Below are positions 1-11,485 of a stretch of DNA of 64,000 nucleotides, piece after piece. The notes below the pieces were generated by a model. That model searched no databases, was not told where the DNA came from, and worked only from the letters and a program-made list of their open reading frames with translations. How positions within the stretch are numbered: position 1 is the stretch's first letter; the number at the start of each line of letters is the position of its first letter. The stretch is from assembly GCA_014529385.2 (NCBI GenBank), contig CM043948.1, forward strand, positions 75,724,791 through 75,788,790, written 5' to 3'. Source of the DNA: Adiantum capillus-veneris (lineage: Eukaryota; Streptophyta; Polypodiopsida; Polypodiales; Pteridaceae). The translations under genes and the position numbers were made by a program.

Positions 1-939
1 TCTTATTTTGTTATTTTTGAGATTTTCTTTATAAATAAAAACAAAAAAATATATTCCATAATCCAAATGAACAAAAGACTGAAGAGATGCCGAGCAGTAA
101 AAAGAGACGCAGGTATAAGAAAATGAGGAAACTTCACGAGGTATACCCCAAAAGCCACATTCACCATGGGTCATGTCAGAGGGAAGCAAATTACGCTGAT
201 CAACCATAATAAAATGGTCGTAAAACTCAAGGGTGGGCTACAAGGACAAAGAATGTTGGTGATGCAACTAAACAAAAGCACCCATCAAGTGTAAAGTTGT
301 CTGTCAGCCACTTCATGAGACTACAAGGCCGTATACAGGAAGTAGATCTTTATACTATAAATATTCTATCTCGTATGCGACTTTATGAAGCCTAACAAAC
401 AAAATGGACTAATAGTACTGACAAGAACATAAGGTTCCAGAGATGCCCAACAGTCACTCTCAAGATTAAAATTTAAAAAATTAAGCTTGGAAAGCCAAAT
501 GCAAGTCCAAATCAAGCCAAACTTTGTCTGGAGTCTATGAATAGAAAACACAAGCTAAGGGTAAAATAAAAATTTTAAAAAAGAGAAAACCCCTAACTTG
601 CCACAGATGCATTTTTTCAAATTTGAAGCCATGATAGCCATCTACATACCCTATACATCATGTAGATGAATTTTAGGGACAAATGGACAATGATAGCTCA
701 TCAATGGTCATCTATCACGAATCATGACAAATAAAGCCCTTTTGATGCAAGTTACTAACTTGGGGAATTAACTAGGGTTTGTCGACTTTAATTAAGTCAT
801 ATATCAAGTAGAAGTAGTATAATGATTTACAAATCACACAAAAGCTAATAGTGGAAAATGCGACTTTGATCACCTTGATGCAGGGACAAAGAGGTACCCA
901 ATGAAGAAGAGCAGACACAAAAGTAATCAAAGGATCTCA
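1..939. other. Unassigned AT-rich sequence, probably internal part of a retroelement
   Basis: I recognise no protein domain, RNA gene or repeat here. It lies upstream of a helicase-like fragment and of a purine tract plus LTR, so it is inferred to be internal retroelement sequence. The 5' LTR would lie outside the window. Confidence 0.3.
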
Positions 940-1165
940 AAAGATTGTAGTGTAACTTGGCCTAAATAAGTTGAAGGTTTAGCCAGACAATTTCTACAGA
1001 TTCCTTACAAAGATGTCATTGTCATGTGATGGATGTGAAGGACATAAAGTTCGTCATCAATTATGATTTTCTTGGATCATGTGAGGACTATGTACATCGG
1101 ACTGGAAGAACAAGACAAGCTGCTGCAAAGGCTATAGCCCATACCTTCTTTACAATAGCAAAATG
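940..1165 (+). pseudogene. DEAD-box RNA helicase fragment (DDX5/DBP2-like), broken
   Basis: In the frame through 943-1026 the translation reads CSVTW, then PK-stop-VEGLARQFLQIPYK. This follows the conserved motif III region of DDX5/DBP2-type ATP-dependent RNA helicases, where the family has an SAT core followed by TWPK and a leucine-rich helix. After a frame change near 1029 it reads DVKDIKFVINYDFLG and EDYVHRTGRT, matching the motif V-VI region with its HRxGRxxR arginine finger, and ends IAHTFFTIAK before a stop at 1165. The roughly 100 residues that normally separate these blocks are missing, so two non-adjacent parts are joined. In-frame stops make it non-functional. It sits 55 bp upstream of a purine tract and LTR in the same orientation, suggesting capture of a host transcript by a retroelement. 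The family assignment is strong; the capture is inferred. Confidence 0.75.
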
Positions 1166-1220
1166 AAAACAAATACCACATTGACATCAACAATCAGGTC
1201 ATGTCATGGAGGACATGGCT

Positions 1221-1234
1221 TCGGAGGGGGGGAG
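1221..1234 (+). other. Polypurine tract
   Basis: A purine-rich run with seven consecutive G lies directly before a TG-starting LTR. This is the usual plus-strand primer for LTR retrotransposon replication. Confidence 0.65.
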
Positions 1235-1726
<492 letters not shown>

Positions 1727-1729
1727 ACA

Positions 1730-3411
1730 CTAAGCATTCCTAGTGGAACGGAGCGAACGTGCTCGCACATCTATGAGATATTTATGGTTGTATAAGTATA
1801 TCAAAATATGTCTATTTTCTTCTTATAAGTAGTCATTAGAATTGCATAAGCTACACATAGGTACTCATAGATTTTAGTTTCAGACACTTCCAAAATACTG
1901 CTCTGTCTTCATACGTGTTTTTTGCAGATGGATCTAGAGTGAGGTTTTTGAGTGTAGAGGCTTTGGGATAGGTGCATCCTAGTGAGGGGATGGTTTTCCT
2001 TAAGTTTCATGCAATTTTGGCATGATTTAGTGAGTTTCTTTCCATTTGTGTATATGGGGGTTGGGCGGTGTAGTTGAGAGAAGTGAGATTGTAGATTGTG
2101 GCTTAATTAGCCTTCCATAGTATTGTATACATGGGATGGTCTCATCCTGACAAGCTAAAGGGACTACCTCCGTGTGCCTATCATGTCATCTGTGTCCTCG
2201 ATTGACACTATGTTGATCTAGGTTGTGCTGCAAGCACTTTATGGGTGGTGCTCCGACAACACTCACGCTACCAAAGTCAAGACCAAAAGTCCTTGAATCA
2301 CCTCAAAACTCACAGGGGATACTTTAATTACCTAGAGGTCACTACCCTATGTGCTTTGACCTTATATCATTCCCATAACCACTTGGTGTAGCAAACATGT
2401 ATGAAGACATGCAGTCTATTATTACAAGTCACTGATTCTCAACTTGTACGATCTTAATGTGTAGCTCTACTTGCCGTGAGCCTATTGGTATGAATAAATC
2501 ACAAAAAAAACACACGGTGTTAGCGTGCAAACAAGAAGGAAAATGAGAACCTCTATAGCCTAGCACACACCACACCGTCGGAAGGAAACACCATAAAGCT
2601 GTGGAAAACACTTATGTCGAACACCTGTAAAGTCGGGCGGGAAACATCCCTAACCCAAACCATGATTAAAATTGATGACAACCAACACCATTAAGATGAA
2701 GCTCCTATCATGGAGACCTCCATAGAGTATCCATATGTTTGATTTCAACAACAGACAAGAGAGTTCCAAGATTTTAAGGTTGAGATATCTATCAAAAGCT
2801 CTAAAAAAACTAGTCTCTGTTAGGAAAAAGGGTGTGCAAAGAATTACAGCTATTAAAAAGGGCATTTTTTTGGCTCTTATCCAAAAGTATTTTCTCTCTC
2901 CTCTTAGCCGACATGGTTCTCTCCTTGGGCACCTTTTAATTGGTCCAATTTTGGCCTTTTTTGGGTGAAAAATGAGCTGTCGGTGACCATTTGACCAAGG
3001 AATGGCGTGGGGGCAAGTGTCTCGGGACCAAAAGAAGGCGATGTTCTTGTTCAGGTAGTCGGAACTCAAAATGGGTGCCCCCTCTCTCCCCCAACACCCA
3101 CGAGCCCCATTAGCAAGGCAAGAGAAGCTCCATTTGCCCCTTTGATACAACCTTAGGGGGGTACCCACTCCCCTCCTTATACCCTCCAATTTCCACTTTC
3201 TGTCCCCCATGTTGGATTACTCCATTTTCACTTGGCACCATCCTCCCACCTCCCCAACTTCCCCAAAAATTTCCAGCTTCTCGCAAAGCTTGAGGGGACT
3301 TATCGAATTTTTTTCCCCAAGGCATACCTTGCTGCTCCGGTCATCGAATGATGCACCGTAACACACGACTCGAAGCCCATCATCTCGGCTATCTCCAAAA
3401 TATAAAACTTC
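1730..3411. other. Unassigned sequence between two retroelements
   Basis: There are no recognisable domains. Overlapping ORFs of 60-186 codons on both strands at 2650-3325 show no known motif and look incidental. A short stretch near 2455-2510 loosely resembles part of the LTR of element D (28383-28440), so part of this region may be an old, diverged LTR. Confidence 0.3.
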
Positions 3412-3774
3412 AAATTTCTAATCTTAGACCCCCAAGTTGGGCTAGTTTTCCTTCTCGCATGCACCTGCAATTACCTTCTAAGTTGAGACCGCCCGCTTCG
3501 GATACTCATAACTCGTGATGTACAAGCCCGATTCACAAGCTATAAAGCACGATTGAAAACACTTATTAAAAATCATCATTTGGAGTCTCAAACAACCCAA
3601 AACATCAGCATTCAGTCTTGGAAAAATCACACCTTTGTACATGAATTTTTAGAAGGCCACTTCCAAAACTTGCAGGGCTAATGTACACATATATACATGA
3701 GGCTAGTGGGCAAGCTTTTTGGCATGACCTAATGCCTTCATGCTTATCCAAAAAATTCTTGACATAGCTTGCCA
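3412..3774 (-). repeat. LTR of gypsy A (3' LTR on the minus strand)
   Basis: It is similar over its whole length to 14425-14811. It lacks one copy of a 28-bp internal duplication present in the other LTR, which accounts for the length difference. The inner end (TGGCAAGC on the minus strand) abuts a short purine tract. The outer end is approximate. Confidence 0.75.
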
Positions 3775-3794
3775 ACCCCTCGTTGCCTATTTAG

Positions 3795-4019
3795 TCATTC
3801 ATGACAAGCAAAGGTCCCTATGGTGAACAACTGCTTCATTTCATCCCTAAAAACCTCATTTACATCCTCAGATGTCTCAACATTGTCTCCTTCTACTGAT
3901 AGCATTTCATCAATCACAATTGTCATCAAACGTACCAGATATTTCTTCAATCTATAACCATTGACACGATATTTATGCTGTGCACCATCTAAATCTGCCA
4001 ACTGATATGTGCCATTTCT
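3795..4019 (-). pseudogene. Gypsy A integrase C-terminal tail (distal part)
   Basis: The minus-strand translation includes NGTYQLADLDGAQHKYRVNG and then YRLKKYLVRL, typical of the C-terminal DNA-binding region of plant gypsy integrases. It ends TFACHE-stop at 3795. The frame is interrupted at 4019/4020 by copia B and resumes at 9650, where the preceding integrase residues are found. Confidence 0.85.
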
Positions 4020-4249
4020 TGTTAAAGAATATGATGTTAAATAATATGTCCATTGTGCTATGGGCGGATGGACACTGATTATACTATGTTGTAAATATAC
4101 TTTGAATAATAGTTCAAAAAGAGAAGAAGAGAAGAGCAGCTCGTTGAATGGCTGCTGTAGGGTAACGATTGTGTGTGTGTGTCTCGATGTGTGTTGGTGT
4201 GTGTGTGTAGTCTTCTTTCCTACCTTCTCGATCACCTGCGCACTCTACA
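4020..4249 (+). repeat. 5' LTR of copia B
   Basis: A 230-bp LTR beginning TGTTAAAGAATATGATG and ending CACTCTACA. It begins with an imperfect internal direct repeat (TGTTAAAGAATATGA then TGTTAAATAATATG). GT-rich stretches near 4170-4210 vary between copies. Confidence 0.93.
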
Positions 4250-4252
4250 AAG

Positions 4253-4264
4253 TGGTATCAGAGC
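4253..4264 (+). other. Primer-binding site, initiator tRNA-Met type
   Basis: TGGTATCAGAGC lies three bases after the LTR end. It is complementary to the 3' end of plant initiator tRNA-Met, the usual copia primer. Confidence 0.95.
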
Positions 4265-5154
4265 TCAGTTTGAGGAGCCACAGTCAATACACAGGTTTTC
4301 GCAGCTCTAGAAAACAACAAAAAAAGAGAGGTTTTTTGGTCATAACTCCCTCACCCAAACTCGGAATACAGTGATCCAGGAGTCTATCTTTATGTTTTTG
4401 GGCGTTCCAAATGCATTGGCATACTCAGATTTGCCAAAATCTGCAATTTTTTGCAACAAATAGCCAGCTCACACAAGCATAGGAGATGTCCAGTTTTGCA
4501 CTCGGCAGTAGATTTACACGTTACAGGTGAAGAATTCAGCATTTACATAGGTTTTGGAGAGCGACATAGAGATTTTGCATCATGATATTGTGTTATCGAA
4601 CATTATGTTTGGTTGTTGTGGGTCCGTTATGGACAGCCACCTATGTAAGAAAGGTTGTGAGAAGAAGTTGAGGCGGTTATATTGTCAGATTGAGTACTTT
4701 GTGGTTATGTATGGATATGCGGTCAATGTATTTTGGAAAACTGCAGCCTTTGTGAGGGTCGAGTGAGGTTTTTTGAAGCCTTGCCTTGGGAGCTTTGGTA
4801 CCTTGGCAAGGTGGATTAGGTACTGGAGCGAACCCCCGACTAGCCCCGCGAAAGACCTCATATGTCGTTTACGACTATGGGAAGAAGGTGGATGTATGGA
4901 TATGTGGTACAGGACAACGTATGGATTGCATTTGCATACAGGTCCATGTGAACATTGTTTTAGAGTATTTATGCATAGTACTGAGTCAGTCTGTGGCAAA
5001 GTGAGTCAGTGGATTTTCCCTTGGCAGTGAGAGATTTTCTGTCAGTGTTTATGAGCACTTTGGTTGAGATTGCCACTTGAGATATTGTCCAAATACAAAC
5101 TAAACTCTGCCGAAATTTTATCAAAATCCTTTGAAAGAAATTGAGAGAGTGAAG
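4265..5154 (+). other. Copia B 5' leader
   Basis: About 890 bp of untranslated leader lie between primer site and gag. Short ORFs here have no recognisable domain. The leader is long for a copia element. Confidence 0.6.
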
Positions 5155-8047
5155 ATGGGAAAAAAGTTCAACTCAAGTCACACAGATTGTTGGAGAGAAG
5201 CTGACCAGAGAGAACTACAACATATGGTCTTACAGGATGGAGAACTTTATCATGGGCAAAGGTTTATGGGATTATATTACACGTGAACAAGAGTGTCCCA
5301 AGGTTGGTTTGGAACCAAATAGAGAGAATGTTGAAGCACATAAAACATGGCATGCAGGAGTAGAAGCTTACAAGAAGTGGATCGAGAATTCAAGGAAAGT
5401 GATGCATTGGATTTCACTATGGATTAGTGACTTCTTTATACCACATGTGAAGAAGGCTCAATCTCCAAAGGAAGCATGGGAGATACTAGCAAGAATGAAT
5501 AGCTCCAATACAAAACCACGAAAAGTTCACTTGAAGCAAAGGTTACATTGTGTATGGCGAGGAAATAGATCCATATCAGATTATGTGACAGAGATAAAGC
5601 AAATACAGGAAGATCTTGCGAGCATTAATGTTGAAGTTCCAGATGATGACTTAGTTTCAGTGACATTGAATGGTTTGGGACCGGAATACAAGTCATTGGA
5701 TACATCTATATCTGTTCGAGGACACATGCCTGATTTTGAAGAGTTAGTAAACCTTTGTTTGCAAGAAGAGGTGAAGTTAGGCAAGTCAGGTCCTTCTACA
5801 TCAAATAACAATTCCAGAGATCAGGTTTTTTACTCTAGAGGTCGTGGGAACAATAGAGGTGGAAGAGGAAACTATGGTCGTGGAAACAATGTTGGAAGAG
5901 GTCAATGGCAAAACCAACAAAGTCAAAGTTACAATGATTATAGCCAAAGAGGCAGGGGGAGAGCCCGAACTCGTGGACGTGGAGGTGGACGATTTGTACA
6001 TCCTCAAAGAGATGGATATTGTAACAGATGTGGCATTTATGGTCACTTTGAAAGAGAATGTTACACAAGGCTAAATCAAAATCGTGATCGTGGTGGAAGA
6101 GGCCGAGGTTATGGTAGACATGGAGGAAACTTTGCTGGATACAATCCTCATGATCAAAATATATATGACAATAGATCGAGTGGACATTTATTTCCTATGG
6201 AGCATGTTGTTGGAAGCATGGTGGAGCCACATCATACAGATGATTGGTATTTAGATAGTGGTGCCACAAATCATATGACATATCATGGTGAATGGTTTGA
6301 CAGAAAAGAGAAATTAGAAGAGGATGAGTTTGTCGCTACAGGTGATGATACTATGCATCGGATTACACATGTTGGTTCAGTTCCATTGCTAGAAAAAGAC
6401 GGGACATACAACACATTGGGAGATGTTCTATATGTACCTTCGATCACAAAGAATTTAGCATCAGTTGGACAAATGATAGATCAAGGGTTGCAAGTCCGTT
6501 TTAATCGTTATGGCTGCTTCATAGAGGAGTTTCACAAAGGCAGACCAGGCAAGATATTGGCACGTGGAAGAAAGAAAGGTCGCTTGTTCTCATTGGAAGC
6601 TGGAGATCCATGTTTACACAGTGGTATGTATGCAAACAAATCAGTCACTCAAGATGATTGGGCAGAGTTATGGCATAAGAGGATTGGTCATGTCAATTTT
6701 AGAAGACTAAAGCATATGCAATCAAATCAAATTGTACGTGGATTACCAAAGTTTGGCAGATTGAATTTTGATCATGTTTGTGAAGCTTGTCAATTTGGAA
6801 AGCAATCTCGTTTACCATTTCCAAAGAGGGGGAGAATTAGCCAAAGTCCTTTGGAAATTGTTCATTCAGATATTTGGGGACCTTGTGATCATGCTACGCC
6901 AAATGGTTGTCGATATTTTATCACATTTACGGATGATTACAACAGAATGACATGGGTTTACTTTCTAAAGGCAAAGTCAGAGGCATTTGAAGTATTTTTG
7001 GAGTTCAAAGTTATGGTTGAGAAAGAGAATGGTTGTCAAATTAAATGCCTACGTACAGATGGAGGGGCAGAGTACATGTCACACAGTTTTGATGATTACT
7101 TACGTGAACAAGGCATAAGAAGACAGATTACTTGCAGATACACACCACAACAAAATGGAGTTGCTGAGAGAAAGAATAGAGTCATAGCAGAGATTGCAAG
7201 AGCCATGATGAATGAGATGAATATGCCATTAACATATTGGGCTGAAGCAGTTTATACAGCAGTACACATTATGAATCGAACACCAACAGCTGCCATTCAT
7301 GAAATTTCACCTTATGAGAGACTTTATGGGATCAAGCCAACACTTTCCTACATGAAAGTTTTTGGATGTGTTTGCTATGTTCATGTGCCAAATGAAGCAA
7401 GAAAGAAGATGGATCCAAAGGCAGTGAAGTGTATATTCTTGGGCTATCCAGTTGAAAAGAAAGGTTACAAGTGCTATGATCCTACGACAAGACAAGTTTA
7501 TGTCAGTAGAGATGTCAAATTTTGTGAGCATGAACCATGGTATAAACCAAAGCCAGTGATGATAGAAGATGAGTATGAAGAGCAAGAGAATGTGCGTCAT
7601 GTTGTTGATAAGCCAGGACCATCAACAAGAACTATTTCAGGACCACATATGGCAGAGGAGAGTTCAGGAAGTGTCAACCCATGGAGCGGTCATTTGCGAG
7701 ATAAGAAGCAAGACGAGAAAGGCAAGAAGAAAGTGGTTGAAGAGAGTTCTGGAGATGAAAGCCTCGATGAAGAGCATGGTTTACCACATTTGAGGACACC
7801 TGGCAGTAAGCATATTGAGAAATATGTACCCCCATATGCAAGAGTTGAAGAGAAGAGTGCACCACAGTTGAGAAGATCAGAGAGGGTGCGTTATCCAGTT
7901 GATAGATTGACATACAACGGTTACATGCGTACACATTATGCATACATGGTTTCACGTGTGCAACATAAAGAGCCTACATGTTTTGAAGAGGCAATTGGAA
8001 ATCAGAATGGGAGTCAGCTATGGATGATGAGATGGATGCTCTTGTGA
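5155..8047 (+). CDS. Copia B gag-protease-integrase reading frame
   Basis: The uninterrupted frame starts at ATG 5237 (936 codons), but gag-like residues extend upstream in the same frame, including LTRENYNIWSYRMENF. The original start was probably ATG 5155, separated by a one-base indel in an A-rich run at 5157-5163. Counting from 5237: gag domain about 1-250; arginine/glycine-rich stretch about 195-250; zinc knuckle CX2CX4HX4C at 262-275; aspartic protease core DSGA at 340-343; integrase zinc-binding residues about 475-525; integrase core with D545, D608 and E644, giving the canonical DD35E spacing. The frame ends within the integrase-RT junction because of a one-base frameshift near 7997-8005. 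Products would form the particle and cut and insert cDNA. No RT is in frame, so the polyprotein is truncated. Confidence 0.9.
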
Positions 8048-8616
8048 AGAATGACACTTGGGATTTGGTTCGCTTGCCAAGTGGAAAGAAAGCAATTGGT
8101 TCACAATGGGTATACAAAGTCAAGTGCAAGTCAGATGGTAGTGTGGAAAGATACAAAGCCAGGCTTGTTGCTAAAGGTTATGCACAAACAAAAGGTCTTG
8201 ATTATGATGAGACATTTAGTCCAGTTGCAAAGATGACAACAATCAGATTGGTGATAGCAATGGCAAGTATGTTCGGTTGGAAGTTACGGCAAATGGATGT
8301 GGATAATGCATTCTTGAATGGTGACTTGGAAGAAGAAGTTTATATGATACAGCCAGAGGGTTATCAACATCCAGAGTTTCCATATTATGTGTGTAAGTTG
8401 AAGAAAGCATTGTATGGTTTGAAGCAAGCATCTAGAGCTTGGTGTGAAAAGATAACAAGATTCTTGAAGAAGATTGGATTTAAACAATCTACTGCTGATC
8501 ACTCATTATTTTTGAAGCATGTTGATGGACAGATCGTCGTTATTGTTATCTATGTTGATGACTTGATTCTCACTAGAAGTCATGCTGAGAAAATTTTGCA
8601 TGTCAAGAAGATTTGA
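8000..8616 (+). pseudogene. Copia B reverse transcriptase, N-terminal two thirds
   Basis: After the frameshift the translation reads MDDEMDALVKNDTWDLVRLP, then the conserved copia blocks YKARLVAKGYAQTKGLDYDE and LRQMDVDNAFLNGDLEEEVY. The catalytic YVDD follows at about 8551-8562. Shortly after, at LHVKK, the frame jumps directly to the end of RT (DLSYAVGVVS). The roughly 110 residues normally between the YVDD block and that point, including the palm-thumb segment, are deleted. RT activity is therefore not expected. The source lesion is a deletion of about 330 bp that also shifts frame. Confidence 0.88.
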
Positions 8617-9251
8617 GTTATGCAGTGGGTGTTGTGAGTCAATTCATGCAAAATCCATGTAAAAGTCATCTTGATGCAGTGAGACGGATTATGAGATATG
8701 TGAAAGCCACTGTCAGTTATGGAATGTTTTATGAAAAGAATGGGAAGCTTTGTCTTTATGGTTACACATATGCAGATTGGGCAGGAGATTTTATGGATAG
8801 AAGATCTACAAGTGGTTATGCATTTTCCATTGGCAATGGCATGATAAGTTGGAGTAGCAAGAAGAAATCAACTGTAGCATTATCAAGTACAGAAGCTAAA
8901 TATCGTGGAGCAGCTTTGGCAGCATGTGAAGAGTCATGGTTGAGAGTGCTTATGGTAGAATTTGGTTTTGAGTATCTTGACAGTGTCATTATATATTGTA
9001 ACAATATTAGCAGCATCATGTTGGCAAAGAATCCAGTCTACCATGCTCGCACTAAACACATTGAGGTACATTATCACTTCATTAGAGAAAAAGTTTTGGC
9101 AAATGAGATTGATTTGGTGTATGTGAAAACAAATGATCAAGTTGCGGATATATTCACAAAAGCTCTTGGAAAGGAGAAGTTTTGCTACTTTCGTGAAGCA
9201 TTGGGAATCCATCATATGCAAGCTCACTCTGAGCTTGAGGGGGAGTGTTAA
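8613..9251 (+). pseudogene. Copia B RNase H
   Basis: This frame begins with the last part of RT (AVGVVSQFMQNPCKSHLDAV) and continues into RNase H, with YADWAGDFMDRRSTSGYAF, LSSTEAKYRGAALAACEESW and the late block ARTKHIEVHYHFIREK. Plant copia RNase H normally has DSDWAG at the first catalytic position; here the first aspartate is replaced (TYADWAGD), which may reduce activity. The stop codon TAA overlaps the first bases of the 3' LTR, a compact arrangement. The frame is offset from the upstream RT fragment because of the deletion at about 8612. Confidence 0.88.
9236..9245 (+). other. Copia B polypurine tract
   Basis: A GAGGGGGAG run immediately precedes the TG of the 3' LTR and overlaps the last codons of the RNase H frame. 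Confidence 0.85.
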
Positions 9252-9649
9252 ATAATATGATGTTAAAGAATATGTCCATTGTGCGATGGGCGGCTGGACA
9301 TTGACTATACTATGTTGTAAATATACTTTGGATAATAGTTCAAAAAGAGAAGAAGAGAAGAGCAGCTCGTTGAATGGCTGCTGCAGGGTAACGATTGTGT
9401 GTGTGTGTCTCGATGTGTGTTAAAGAATATGATGTTAAAGAATATGTCCATTGTGCTATGGGCGGCTGGACACTGACTATACTATGTTGTAAATATACTT
9501 TGGATAATAGTTCAAAAAGAGAAGAACAGAAGAGCAGCTCGTTGAATGGCTGCTGCAAGGTAATGATTGTGTGTGTGTGTGTCTCGATGTGTGTTGGTGT
9601 GTGTGTGTAGTCTTCTTTCCTACCTTCTCCATCACCTGCGCACTCTACA
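9246..9649 (+). repeat. Copia B 3' LTR with tandem partial duplication
   Basis: A truncated LTR copy (9246-9417, 172 bp) is followed directly by a complete copy (9418-9649, 232 bp). The truncated copy stops in the GT-rich CTCGATGTGTGTT stretch, where a TGTT-like microhomology allows switching back to the LTR start. The complete copy ends CACTCTACA next to the target duplication. Confidence 0.92.
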
Positions 9650-9870
9650 TTTCTTAATTTATTCACAACAGTAATAGGACCTTCCCATTTGGTTTGAAAC
9701 TTCTTCTAAAAGGTATTGTCCAACTTACTATTGTATCGCAACACCAAATCACCCTTTTTAATTTTCTTATCCTCTATGTATTCATTGGCTTTTAGCTGAG
9801 ACTTGCTTGGCACTTCCTCATAGTAACCCAAAGCTAAAACTCTGTCCAATTGCAATAATTGTAAATCCAA
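9650..9870 (-). pseudogene. Gypsy A integrase C-terminal region (proximal part)
   Basis: The minus-strand translation gives a decayed integrase C-terminal block with DLVLRYN and KFQTKWEGPI-like residues, followed by KLRN at the copia B junction. The same protein continues at 4019 downwards. One stop lies in the tail (stop-KKFQTKWEG). Confidence 0.75.
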
Positions 9871-10929
9871 TCACCTCTTTTTCCATGCATTTGTTTTCTT
9901 CTCATCTTCCAATGACAATAACTTGAGAGAAGGAATTTCCACTTCAATTGGCAATAAGGCTTCCTTACCATAAACCAAGTAGTAAGCCTTGGCTTCTACC
10001 CATCGTGACAAATAATCCACTGCGGTCAAGATGTAAGCATTTCTCTTGCTAGTCATAGGTAAGGGTCCAATGTCATCGAGACCCCATTTCTCAAACATGT
10101 CAAAAGCTAGAATTATCTTTCGCAATTCAGACTTCAAGATTCTTTCTCCCATCCTTTGACAAGGCAAACACGACTTGCACCAATGATTAACATCCCGTTG
10201 AATACTCGGCCATATATAACCTTCTTGCAAGACCTTATGCAACATGATCTTCATAGCAAAGTGGCCTCCACAAGATTCCTCATGATTTTCTTCCAAAATT
10301 TTGTAAATCTCCTCCTTGCAAGGCACATGACGCAAAACCAAATCACCTCCTTTCATGTAAAGCACATCATCAAGCATTTTGTATTTCCTAGATTTCCTTA
10401 TGAACGCATACTTTTTAGAAGACAACAAACCTTCACGTAGAAAACCTGTCAATAGAAAATCCACTTCCTTTGATAAGATTTTCCTCCCATAATATAAGGG
10501 GGAATCTGCTTTTACCACAAACACACAAGTGATTATCTCTTGGGAAGTATCATGAGCTTCTTCATTTAGAGACCTCTCAATATGCTGCAAACTCCATGCT
10601 TCAATCTTTTTAAGCAACTCTTTCACTTTGAAGCATAAATTTTTCAATTTAGGGTTCTTATTCTTCCATAGTCCCAACACTTGCTTCACAACCAACAAAG
10701 CATCTCCTTTAATTTGCAAGCGTCTAATTCCCAATTGTAAGCAAATATGAAAACCACCTTCAAGAGCCATGTATTCTGCTTCATTGTTACTTTTGGCATC
10801 AAGTTTCATCCCTTGCTTCCTCATAAGCTTCCCTTGTGTATCATAAAATAACAATGCCTCGTGAAGCAGCATCATGACTTCTTCGATAAGAACCATCAAA
10901 GTATAACAGTGAAGCATTAGGGATGGCAA
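9871..10929 (-). pseudogene. Gypsy A second RNase H, integrase zinc finger and truncated core
   Basis: This 352-codon minus-strand frame contains an archaeal-type extra RNase H (block NNEAEYMALEGGFHICLQLG and GDALLVVKQVLG), then the integrase zinc-binding region (HEESCGGHFAMKIML and CKSCLPCQRMGER), then the start of the catalytic core (EKWGLDDIGPLP, VDYLSRWVEAK). The sequence then jumps straight to YYLVYGKEALLP, which belongs near the end of the core. About 110 residues containing the second aspartate and the glutamate are missing, so this integrase cannot be active. The deletion keeps the reading frame open. Confidence 0.85.
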
Positions 10930-11485
10930 GAGTCCCGACTTCCTTCTTTTGCACCACCTCTTCTTTAGAAAAAACTGGAGTATCTTTTTAAGTGATAAGA
11001 TCCACTAAGGTAGCGCGAGTACTTTCCTCCACCAAAAAGGTGAACTGTAACTCCTGGAGCTCAATAACCCATCTCATCACTGTTTTTGATATATTTGAAT
11101 TATTGAACAATTGGGGAAGCAATGAATAATTGGTGAGAAAGGTGAACGACTTTTGTAGCAAGTAGTGTCTGAGTCGTCTGCAAGCATAAACCATATTGGT
11201 CATCACCAATTCAATCTTAGAAAAATCTCTCTCATGAGGAGTTTTCACTCTACTAGCATAATGAACAGGCTTCATATAATGAGATTCCTTCCCCCTTTGT
11301 AATAACATAGCTCCAATAGCATCATCTCCCACTGATGGGTTGACATAAAACTCCTTTTCCCAGTCAGGAGCTTGTAGAATAGGTAATGTACTCAAAACTT
11401 CTTTAACTTTGTCAAAAACATCGCCACACTCATGAGACCACTCCAAGGGATCATTCTTAACTGTTTGCTGCAATGGATACAATAG
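10930..11485 (-). pseudogene. Gypsy A RNase H domain following RT
   Basis: The 10988-11482 frame covers the RT connection and RNase H of plant gypsy elements: ECGDVFDKVKEVLSTLPILQ, then FYVNPSVGDDAIGAMLLQRG and SRVKTPHERDFSKIELVMTN. Further blocks are RRLRHYLLQKSFTFLTNYS and VMRWVIELQELQFTFLVEES. The usual DASD at the first active site is altered to NPSVGDD, so activity is doubtful. Confidence 0.85.

Larger units (their letters stand above)
4020..9649 (+). mobile_element. Ty1-copia element B, full length but defective
   Basis: The LTRs start TGTTAAA and end CTACA, and the element is flanked by a perfect 5-bp target duplication TTTCT (4015-4019 and 9650-9654). Internal order is tRNA-iMet primer site, gag, zinc knuckle, protease, integrase, reverse transcriptase, RNase H, purine tract: copia order. 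It interrupts the integrase of gypsy A in the opposite orientation. The 5' LTR and the complete 3' LTR copy differ at about nine bases plus one GT unit, so insertion is not recent. A frameshift at gag-int/RT and a deletion inside RT make it non-autonomous. The 3' LTR carries an extra partial copy. Confidence 0.93.

Noticed and set aside
2455-2510. Match TAATGTGTAGCTCTACT with the D LTR at about 28384
   Set aside because: Short and in a poorly aligned context; at best a trace of an old related LTR.
2650-3325. Overlapping ORFs of 186 and 71 codons on the minus strand and 77 on the plus strand
   Set aside because: No domain or motif, and the frames overlap antisense to each other with no sign of coding bias; treated as incidental.
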